Shown: positions 6,184-11,596 of the stretch, in pieces | How the letters are laid out: every line of letters begins with the position of its first letter | Position numbering within the stretch: the first letter of the stretch is position 1 | NCBI GenBank assembly: GCA_003550945.1 | Contig: PULL01000114.1 | Span: forward strand, 1 to 11,596 | DNA from: Thioalkalivibrio sp. | Lineage (GTDB): Bacteria > Pseudomonadota > Gammaproteobacteria > Ectothiorhodospirales > Ectothiorhodospiraceae | Length of the DNA stretch: 11,596 nucleotides | Direction of reading: 5' to 3' | Program-made: the position numbers and the translations under genes | Notes under the pieces: model-generated | What the model was told of the DNA's origin: nothing | Database searches by the model: none | The model's input: only the letters and a program-made list of their open reading frames with translations

Positions 6184-7526
6184 CAGGCGGCGCCCGCCCG
6201 GTGCAACCCCCCGCTGCCCATGCAGGCCTCGATCTCGTCGATGGTCTTCGGACAATCGCTGGTCAGCACCTCGTGGCCGGAGCGGGTCACGGCCACGTCG
6301 TCCTCGATCCGGATCCCGATGCCGCGAAAGCGCTTCGGCGCCTTCGCCAGCGGACCGAAATACAGGCCGGGCTCGACGGTCATCACCATGCCAGGCTCGA
6401 GCAGCCGCCAGGCCTCGCCGATGCGGTAATCGCCGACGTCGTGCACGTCCAGCCCCAGCCAGTGCCCGGTGCGGTGCATGTAATAGGGCTTGTAGGCCTC
6501 CTTGCGAATCAGGTCCGCCGGCCGGCCCTTCAGTACCCCGAGCGCCTTCAGGCCGCGGGTGAGCACACCCACCGCTGCATCGTGCGGATCGTTCCAGTGG
6601 TTGCCGGGCAGCACCTTCGCGATCGCCGCGGCCTGTGCTTCCAGCACCAGTTCGTAGACCTCCCGCTGCGCCGGACTGAAGCGCCCCGACACCGGGAAGG
6701 TGCGGGTAATGTCCGACGCGTACCCGCCGTGTTCACACCCGGCGTCGATCAGCAGCAGATCTCCGGCCCGCAGCGGGCTGCGGTTCTCCACGTAGTGCAG
6801 GATGCAGCCGTTCTCGCCGCCCCCGACGATCGAGTGGTACGCAGGCTCGGTGCCGTGGCGCCGGAACTCGTACAGCAGCTCGGCCTCGATCTCGAACTCG
6901 GCCATCCCCGGCTGGCAGACCTGCATCGCGCGCACGTGGGCCTGGCTGGAAATCCGGGCCGCGTGGCGCATCATGCGCAGCTCGTCGGACTGCTTGAACA
7001 GACGCTGCTCGTGCAGATGGTGCTCCAACGCGACGAACTCGGTCGGCGCACGGACACCGGAACGCGCCTTCGCACGGACCTGGTTCACCCAGCCGAACAG
7101 ACGCTGGTCCATCGCCTCGCTGTGTCCGAACGGCGCGCAGAGCGCGCGACGGTTTTCCATCAGCCCCGGCAGGATCTCGCCGATATCCGCAATCGGAAAC
7201 GCACAGTCGGCTCCGTAGTCGGCCACCGCCCCGTCCGGTCCCGCGCGCCGGCCGTTCCAGGTTTCCATGTCCGGGTCCCGGTCACGGCAGAACAGTACGT
7301 ACTCCCCCGCCTCGCGCCCAGGGACCAGCACCGCCACCGCCTCCGGCTCGGGGAAACCGGTGAGATAGAGGAAGTCGCTGTCCTGCCGGAACGGGTATCC
7401 GACATCGCGGTTGCGCAGGCTCTCGGTGGCGGCCGGAATCACCGCGATCGCGTCGCCACCGATCGCCTGCATCAGGCGGCGGCGGCGCCGGGCAAAGGAC
7501 TTCAGGCTGATGGCGGGTGCTTTCAT
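6183..7526 (-). CDS. pepP: Xaa-Pro aminopeptidase (aminopeptidase P II)
   Basis: This 447-aa cytoplasmic metallopeptidase removes N-terminal residues that precede proline. It has the creatinase-like N-terminal domain (FRQDSDFLYLTGFPEPEA at 47-64) and the pita-bread catalytic domain. All five dinuclear-metal ligands are present: Asp261 (LLIDAG), Asp272 (SDITRTF), His355 (HRTGHWLG), Glu385 (TVEPG) and Glu408 (RIEDD). HYVENRSPL and the length fit E. coli PepP (441 aa). The start overlaps the ygfB-like stop by ATGA and the end overlaps ubiH the same way. The pepP-ubiH pairing is conserved in gammaproteobacteria. Confidence 0.96.
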   Translation of the reverse strand: MKAPAISLKSFARRRRRLMQAIGGDAIAVIPAATESLRNRDVGYPFRQDSDFLYLTGFPEPEAVAVLVPGREAGEYVLFCRDRDPDMETWNGRRAGPDGAVADYGADCAFPIADIGEILPGLMENRRALCAPFGHSEAMDQRLFGWVNQVRAKARSGVRAPTEFVALEHHLHEQRLFKQSDELRMMRHAARISSQAHVRAMQVCQPGMAEFEIEAELLYEFRRHGTEPAYHSIVGGGENGCILHYVENRSPLRAGDLLLIDAGCEHGGYASDITRTFPVSGRFSPAQREVYELVLEAQAAAIAKVLPGNHWNDPHDAAVGVLTRGLKALGVLKGRPADLIRKEAYKPYYMHRTGHWLGLDVHDVGDYRIGEAWRLLEPGMVMTVEPGLYFGPLAKAPKRFRGIGIRIEDDVAVTRSGHEVLTSDCPKTIDEIEACMGSGGLHRAGAA

Positions 7527-8083
7527 TGCAGCGGGATCGGTTGGCGTGGGCGTTCCGGGGCAAGCTCGTCGGCCAGCAGCATCACGCCGACGCGCACATA
7601 TTCACTGAGTTCGGCGAATGCCTCCTCGTTTTCCTCGCTGTCCTCGGGTTCCGGGTCGATGCGGGCGATCTCGGCGAAGTCGCGCAGAATCTCGGCCGCC
7701 TCCGCGGAGGGCTTCAACCCCCCGAGCCGCGGGGTTTGCCCCAGCCCGCCGAGGAATCCGTCCACCCAGATCCCGAGCGAACGCGTGCGCAGAGACAGGT
7801 CCTCCGTGTCCGGCAGCAACGGCTCGAAGCCGAGATCGGCATCGTTCAGCGCGCGCAGCACGTCCAGCCGCAGCGCCTCGATCGACCGGTGAAAGGCCGC
7901 CTCGTCGTGCCCGGGCTGCGGGTGACGTTCGCCAAGGGCGTCGGCCAGGCGCGAGGCCGGCAGGCTCGCATCGGCGACCAGGCAACCCGACAGCACGCCA
8001 TGCGCACCGGAGGGGTCGCAGCTCAATCCCGCCGCGTTCAGCAGCGCGTCCAGCTGGCCGGCATCGGGTTTCGTGGCCGTCAT
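7523..8083 (-). CDS. ygfB: UPF0149 family protein, YgfB-like
   Basis: This 186-aa protein fits the UPF0149/YgfB family. Supporting features are HGVLSGCLVAD (28-38), SLGIWVDGFLGGLG (102-115) and the C-terminal EILRDFAEIARID followed by EEAFAELSEYVRVGVMLL (131-170). A Glu/Asp-rich patch at 145-155 is typical. The family's molecular role is not well defined; in Pseudomonas a homologue affects antibiotic tolerance through gene regulation. The frame is open upstream, but the ATG at 8083 overlaps the stop of the preceding 95-aa gene by ATGA, and GGAAG lies 7 bases before it. Its place before pepP-ubiH matches E. coli. Confidence 0.9.
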   Translation of the reverse strand: MTATKPDAGQLDALLNAAGLSCDPSGAHGVLSGCLVADASLPASRLADALGERHPQPGHDEAAFHRSIEALRLDVLRALNDADLGFEPLLPDTEDLSLRTRSLGIWVDGFLGGLGQTPRLGGLKPSAEAAEILRDFAEIARIDPEPEDSEENEEAFAELSEYVRVGVMLLADELAPERPRQPIPLQ

Positions 8084-8370
8084 CAGAAGGCTTCCAGGCG
8101 TGCTTCGTAGGGAAACAGCAGCATGCGGTAGATCCGGTCTCCGAACTGCATGTGGGTGAACTCGGGCTCGCCGAAGCGGATCGTGTTGCCGCCTTTCGCC
8201 GACATCGCGCGCAGACCGAACTGCCGCTCCTCGACGAGTTCGGCCAGCAGCCGCTCTAGCTCCGCGCGCTCGATCGTCCCGGTATTGTCGACCACACGGC
8301 ACGGCTTGCCATTGTGCGCGACGGATTCGACGATGGTGGCGCCGGGTCCGGGTGGAGGAATATCGCTCAT
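8083..8370 (-). CDS. Unrecognised 95-aa protein, first gene of the ygfB-pepP-ubi operon
   Basis: I do not recognise this protein. It is 95 aa, soluble in appearance, with no signal peptide, membrane segment or cysteine pair. It has a Pro/Gly-rich N-terminus (SDIPPPGPG), a charged helix-like stretch at 33-50 (IERAELERLLAELVEERQ), then GLRAMSAKGGNTIRFGE and a hydrophobic YRMLLFPYEARLEAF end. Longer in-frame starts exist up to 8532, but the ATG at 8370 has GGGGAG 5 bases upstream and leaves room for a promoter. The stop overlaps the ygfB start by ATGA, so it is a real operon member. A link to YgfB or PepP function is only inferred from position. Confidence 0.75.
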   Translation of the reverse strand: MSDIPPPGPGATIVESVAHNGKPCRVVDNTGTIERAELERLLAELVEERQFGLRAMSAKGGNTIRFGEPEFTHMQFGDRIYRMLLFPYEARLEAF

Positions 8371-8407
8371 GGTGGCTCCCCGGGGAGAGTTCGCTCCTGC
8401 GTCCTGC

Positions 8408-8436
8408 ATTTTGGCCGTGGGGCGCAACCCCCGCAA
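8408..8436 (-). promoter_or_regulatory. Candidate promoter of the ygfB-pepP-ubi operon
   Basis: On the minus strand, TTGCGG (8436-8431) and CAAAAT (8413-8408) are separated by 17 bases. The -10 matches the consensus at four of six positions. Initiation near 8401 would give a leader of about 30 bases before the ATG at 8370. A GGGG...CCCC inverted repeat falls in the spacer. The location between divergent operons supports a promoter; the exact elements are uncertain. Confidence 0.4.
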
Positions 8437-8490
8437 CCGTCCAGAGTGACTGACAGCGCAGGACACGAATGGTGCGGTCGAGCCACTCAG

Positions 8491-8520
8491 TTGACGCTTA
8501 CCGGTCGCCACTCCTAGACT
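8491..8520 (+). promoter_or_regulatory. Sigma70-type promoter for the TIGR02449-zapA genes
   Basis: TTGACG (8491-8496) and TAGACT (8515-8520) are spaced by 18 bases. The -35 matches five of six consensus positions. Initiation is expected near 8527, about 45 bases before the proposed ATG at 8571. It diverges from the ygfB operon promoter. It shares CTAGACTCGG with the candidate gcv promoter at 3292-3321. Confidence 0.65.
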
Positions 8521-8570
8521 CGGAGGGATCACCGTCTGCTAATGCCATGAATCGGGGGCACGAACACACC

Positions 8571-8801
8571 ATGGACACCACGAAGCCCGCCGGGGTCGAT
8601 GCCGCCCTCGAGCGTCTCGAGACAATGGTCTCGCGGCTGATGGAACGCTGCGCGTCGCTGCACGAGGAAAACCGTCTGCTGCACGACCAGCTCCGGCAGT
8701 TGCGCGCAGACCGTGCCGCCGCGAAGGAGCGCACCGAGCAGGCCCGGCACCGGGTCGAAGGCATGATCGCACGCCTGCGCACCATGGAGCACCCCGAATG
8801 A
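8571..8801 (+). CDS. Small coiled-coil protein of the TIGR02449 type, upstream of zapA
   Basis: This 76-aa protein is almost entirely a predicted coiled coil. Heptad-like leucines run through LERLETMVSRLMERC, HEENRLLHDQLRQLRADRA and the RVEGMIARLRTMEHPE end. It resembles the short family found just before zapA in many gammaproteobacteria, similar in kind to ZapB-like division proteins. A role with ZapA at the Z-ring is inferred from position. ATG 8571 gives the family's usual size. An in-frame ATG at 8547 would add 8 residues; neither has a well-spaced Shine-Dalgarno (GGGGG is 12 bases before 8571). The stop overlaps zapA by ATGA. Confidence 0.8.
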   Translation: MDTTKPAGVDAALERLETMVSRLMERCASLHEENRLLHDQLRQLRADRAAAKERTEQARHRVEGMIARLRTMEHPE

Positions 8802-9121
8802 ACCGACCCGCCGAACCCGTCCGCGTGAACATCCTCGGCAAGGAATACCAGATTGCCTGCCCGCCCGAGGAGCGCGCCGATCTTTTCGCCTCCGCCAACC
8901 TTCTGGACGAGCGCATGCGCACCGTTCGAGACGCCGGACGTGTGGTCGGGGTCGACCGCATCGCGGTGATGGTGGCGCTGAACCTCGCGCACGAGATGCT
9001 GGTCTGCAGCCGCGATCTCGAACGTCTGCAGGTGCGCACGCCGGATCGGCTCGCCGCGTTGGCCGACGCGGTGGAAAAAAAGTTGCGGGAAACTGCACGC
9101 GACGGCACCAATGGCCCATAA
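8798..9121 (+). CDS. zapA: Cell division protein ZapA
   Basis: This 107-aa cytoplasmic protein binds FtsZ and promotes bundling of protofilaments at the division site. The N-terminal domain has VRVNILGKEYQIACPPEE (8-25), followed by ANLLDERMRTVRDAG and the diagnostic GVDRIAVMVALNLAHEML (51-68). The C-terminal helix that tetramerises the protein follows (SRDLERLQ to the AVEKKLRE region). E. coli ZapA has 109 aa. The start overlaps the preceding coiled-coil gene by ATGA, and GGAG lies 8 bases upstream. The 6S RNA gene begins about 10 bases after the stop, as in E. coli. Confidence 0.95.
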   Translation: MNRPAEPVRVNILGKEYQIACPPEERADLFASANLLDERMRTVRDAGRVVGVDRIAVMVALNLAHEMLVCSRDLERLQVRTPDRLAALADAVEKKLRETARDGTNGP

Positions 9122-9122
9122 T
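9093..9122 (+). promoter_or_regulatory. Candidate promoter of 6S RNA, inside the end of zapA
   Basis: CATAAT (9117-9122) is a good -10, five of six to consensus, and overlaps the zapA stop codon. A weak -35 candidate, CTGCAC (9093-9098), lies 18 bases upstream. Initiation at about 9129-9131 coincides with the 5' strand of the 6S closing stem. The agreement between the -10 and the RNA's expected 5' end is the main support. Confidence 0.5.
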
Positions 9123-9130
9123 GCAGGTTC

Positions 9131-9324
9131 GGGCGTGCGTCTGCGGCGTTCGTGAGTGGCTGGGTGGTACCCTTGAGCCTAATCGTCAACCACGGGATTC
9201 GAGACCTTTCGGGTGGTTGAGCATGTCCGCCCCGTGCGGAAAGCCTGTAAACCCGAAGCCTCGTCCCACCTGAACCGCTGGTTCAAGGTCGAAAGCCACC
9301 ACGGCGCGCGCGGTGCACGCCCCC
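9131..9324 (+). ncRNA. ssrS: 6S RNA
   Basis: 6S RNA binds the sigma70 RNA polymerase holoenzyme in stationary phase and mimics an open promoter. The closing stem pairs GGGCGTGC (9131-9138) with GCACGCCC (9315-9322). Features shared with E. coli 6S are CCCTTGAGCC (9170-9179), GGTTGAGCATGTCCG (9223-9237), AAGCCT (9241-9246) and the CACCTGAACCGCTGGTTCAAGG hairpin region with stem TGAACC/GGTTCA (9271-9285). Its place between zapA and ygfA is the conserved gammaproteobacterial arrangement. Ends are set from the closing stem and are accurate to a few bases. Confidence 0.92.
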
Positions 9325-9331
9325 TTCCCTG

Positions 9332-9955
9332 ATGTCCGACCACGTCCCGTTTGCCCCAGCCGAGGCGCCTCTCGTCACGCGCCTGCGCATGCGTCGTCAA
9401 CGCGCAGCGCTTCCCACCGCCACCTTGCTGGCCAACTCCGCCGCGATATCGAAGCACGCGGAACGCTGCCTGCGCACACTGGCTCCGCGCACACTGGCCG
9501 GATATTTCGGCATCCGCGGGGAAATCGATCTCACCGGACTATTGAAGCGGCAGACGGCCGCCGGGGTGCGTGTCGCGATGCCGGTGCTCGAGCGGCACCG
9601 TGCCGGACAGATGCACTTCCGCCTCTGGACCCCGGATACGCGGCTGTGCCGCAACGCGTTCGGAATCCCAGAGCCCTGCCCCGGCGCGCCGCGCATCTGG
9701 CGGCGCGAACTCGACGTGGTCCTGCTGCCACTGGTGGCCTTCGATGCGAACGGCCATCGCCTCGGCATGGGCGGCGGTTACTACGACCGCTACTTCGCAA
9801 CACGCTGCCTCGGCACCACCCTGCGGCCGCGCCTGATCGGCGTCGCCCACGCGTTCCAGCAGGTGCCGTGCCTGGAGCGCCAGCCCTGGGACGTGTCCCT
9901 CGATGCCGTGATCACGGAACACGGCTGGTCCTGGTTCCGCCGCGGCGGTCATTGA
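9332..9955 (+). CDS. ygfA: 5-formyltetrahydrofolate cyclo-ligase
   Basis: This 207-aa enzyme converts 5-formyl-THF to 5,10-methenyl-THF using ATP. That removes a folate that inhibits glycine-using one-carbon enzymes, so it complements the gcv operon nearby. The family signature is LLPLVAFDANGHRLGMGGGY followed by YDRYF (131-155). The N-terminal MRRQRAAL at 20-27 and the GYFGIRGEIDL block also fit. No clear Shine-Dalgarno precedes the ATG at 9332. The next in-frame ATG (9389) would remove 19 residues and lacks one too, so the start is less certain than the identity. As in E. coli, it probably shares a transcript with ssrS, whose closing stem ends about 10 bases upstream. Confidence 0.93.
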   Translation: MSDHVPFAPAEAPLVTRLRMRRQRAALPTATLLANSAAISKHAERCLRTLAPRTLAGYFGIRGEIDLTGLLKRQTAAGVRVAMPVLERHRAGQMHFRLWTPDTRLCRNAFGIPEPCPGAPRIWRRELDVVLLPLVAFDANGHRLGMGGGYYDRYFATRCLGTTLRPRLIGVAHAFQQVPCLERQPWDVSLDAVITEHGWSWFRRGGH

Positions 9956-10062
9956 CCCGGCCATTGAAAGCCGTTCGCGCGCCGCCTGCCGGAGCCCGCT
10001 CGAAGCCGACACCACATTTCCTCCCCGCCCGACACGGATTCGGCCCGACGCGTGCCGCTTTC

Positions 10063-10071
10063 TGGTACAAA
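10063..10071 (+). promoter_or_regulatory. Possible extended -10 promoter before the EVE-domain gene
   Basis: TGGTACAAA contains an extended TGn motif and the hexamer TACAAA (10066-10071), 47 bases before the ATG at 10119. No good -35 lies at the usual distance. It is the best candidate in the 163-base gap after ygfA, where I see no terminator. Confidence 0.3.
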
Positions 10072-10118
10072 GGCGCTGCCGCCTCCGGCCTCTCCCCAAA
10101 AGCCCGCAAGGAGCCCCG

Positions 10119-10580
<462 letters not shown>

Positions 10581-10595
10581 GACAGACCCGGGCGT

Positions 10596-10604
10596 TGATA
10601 CACT
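10596..10604 (+). promoter_or_regulatory. Possible extended -10 promoter before the GST-like gene
   Basis: TGATACACT combines a TGn extension with TACACT (10599-10604), which matches TATAAT at four positions. Initiation near 10611 would leave a leader of about 44 bases before the ATG at 10655. No -35 is evident. Support is weak. Confidence 0.25.
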
Positions 10605-10654
10605 TCGATCCCCGAGGAGCGGCCTCCAGCCACGATAAGGCACGCTAGAACCGC

Positions 10655-11332
10655 ATGCACACCCTTTACCACTTCGCCCACGACCCCAAGGCCCAGCGCC
10701 TGCGGCTGGCCTTTGGCGCGAAACGGGTGCCGCTTAATCTCGAGGCCGTAGGCTGGTTCGACGATGAAACCTTCTTTGAACTCGGGATCGCCCGGCAATC
10801 GCCCGTGATGCGGATGCCCGACGGCACACTGCGTACCGACAGCCTCGCCGTACTCTCGGAAATCGACCATCTGCTTCCCGGCGAACCGCCCCTGCGCAGC
10901 GGCGCGATCGACGACGCGGCCTGGGCCGCACTGGTCGAATGGCGCGACAAGGTCGACGCGGTGCTGGAACGCCTCTACGCGCCGCTCGCACCGGGCTTCC
11001 ACGGCATCGGCGACGACACCGAGGCGCTGGCCGATTTCAAGGCGGCGGTGCACCACCGCTTTCGCATGACACTCGAGGAACTCGCGAACGACCGCTACGA
11101 CGGCTTCGGCCAGTTCAGCCGGCTGTCGCGCCTCACGGACCTATCCCGCCACCTGGCCCGCGAGCGCTTCTACATCGGCCGCCTGAGCATCGCCGACTGC
11201 CTGCTCGCCGCCGACCTGTACCCGCTGCAGATGCACGACGGCATCAACCTGCCGGTAGACATGCTGTATTACCTGCGCCGGGTCGAGGAAGCCTGCGGCG
11301 TCGATCTCAACCGCGACTGGCTGGCGAAATGA
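10655..11332 (+). CDS. Glutathione S-transferase family protein
   Basis: This 225-aa protein has a two-domain GST layout. The N-terminal thioredoxin-fold domain (about 1-76) shows LYHFAHDPKAQRLRLAFGAK, cis-Pro at Pro50 (QSPVMRMPDG) and the Asp62-Ser63 pair (RTDSLAVLSEID) that contacts glutathione in the family. The helical C-terminal domain includes FYIGRLSIADCLLAADLYPL. The usual catalytic Ser or Cys near the first helix is absent: residues 6-14 read HFAHDPKAQ. A stop codon sits three codons before the ATG at 10655, and the next Met is at residue 52, so this start is forced; the Shine-Dalgarno is weak (AAGG 14 bases upstream). Substrate and activity are unknown. Confidence 0.85.
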   Translation: MHTLYHFAHDPKAQRLRLAFGAKRVPLNLEAVGWFDDETFFELGIARQSPVMRMPDGTLRTDSLAVLSEIDHLLPGEPPLRSGAIDDAAWAALVEWRDKVDAVLERLYAPLAPGFHGIGDDTEALADFKAAVHHRFRMTLEELANDRYDGFGQFSRLSRLTDLSRHLARERFYIGRLSIADCLLAADLYPLQMHDGINLPVDMLYYLRRVEEACGVDLNRDWLAK

Positions 11333-11384
11333 TCCCGCACTAAACCCCCTCCCCCGCGCACATCCACACAGAGGAACCACAACG

Positions 11385-11596
11385 ATGACGCTAGAACAAC
11401 TCCTGACCTACCTTGACGACCAGATGGACCAGCGCTTTCTCGACGGCGACGCTGCGCAAACGCTGGCCAAGGCCCGCGACGGCAGCCACCGCGACCCGAT
11501 CGTCGCCGAGGTGCTCGTCGCGCTGATGGAAGGCGCCGGCGCCGACGCGCCCGACACCACCCTCGATCGAGCGACCGCGGTGAAGTCGATTGGCCC
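11385..11596 (+). CDS. Unrecognised acidic protein, N-terminal part only
   Basis: The frame from ATG 11385 is open to the window edge, giving at least 70 residues. GAGGAA lies 8 bases upstream, a good start signal. The product begins MTLEQLLTYLDDQMDQRFLD and is rich in Asp, Glu and Ala. It is probably helical and has no membrane segment or signal peptide in the visible part. I do not recognise the family. It follows the GST-like gene by 52 bases on the same strand with no visible terminator, so the two may be co-transcribed. Confidence 0.7.
   Translation, partial: MTLEQLLTYLDDQMDQRFLDGDAAQTLAKARDGSHRDPIVAEVLVALMEGAGADAPDTTLDRATAVKSIG

Noticed and set aside
6184..6255. Longer UbiH starting at ATG 6255
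   Set aside because: It would add 24 residues before the FAD motif, overlapping pepP by 73 bases. The ATG at 6183 matches the ATGA pattern of the operon.
5577..7892. Very long plus-strand open frame (about 770 codons) opposite ubiH, pepP and ygfB
   Set aside because: It spans three real genes on the other strand, is Arg/Pro/Ala-rich and low in complexity, and has no domain signal.

Overview
The window is a stretch of high-GC chromosome from a gammaproteobacterium. The gene order closely follows the Escherichia coli zapA-ssrS-ygfA / ygfB-pepP-ubiH-ubiI-gcvTHP neighbourhood, with three differences. GcvP is split: only the GcvPA half is seen. A small extra gene precedes ygfB. An EVE-domain gene and a GST-like gene follow ygfA. 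The high GC and the split GcvP suggest a Chromatiales/Ectothiorhodospiraceae-type organism (for example Thioalkalivibrio relatives); that placement is inference.

Left third (1-3300, minus strand): a glycine-cleavage operon, read right to left as tandem glycine riboswitch, intrinsic terminator, gcvT, gcvH, gcvPA. It senses glycine and degrades it to CO2, ammonia and methylene-tetrahydrofolate. The left edge holds a perfect inverted repeat and part of a TTTCCGTG repeat. gcvPB would be expected beyond that edge.

Gap (3300-3712): about 410 bases without a gene. It contains a cluster of DnaA-box-like 9-mers and four T6 tracts. This is the most unexpected part of the window, resembling a replication origin or a DnaA-binding locus.

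Centre (3713-8370, minus strand): a five-gene operon, read right to left as an unrecognised 95-aa gene, ygfB-like, pepP, ubiH and a second UbiH/UbiI/UbiF-family hydroxylase. Every junction is a 4-base ATGA stop/start overlap, so translation is probably coupled throughout. The two flavoprotein hydroxylases serve ubiquinone synthesis.

Right part (8371-11596, plus strand): a divergent promoter region, then a TIGR02449-type coiled-coil gene overlapping zapA, 6S RNA (ssrS), ygfA (5-formyltetrahydrofolate cyclo-ligase), an EVE-domain protein, a GST-like protein, and the start of an acidic unrecognised protein cut by the window edge. ygfA and the gcv operon both act in one-carbon folate metabolism. 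I see no mobile element, CRISPR array, tRNA or rRNA. The window is mainly conserved housekeeping DNA, and I found no convincing novel multi-gene system.
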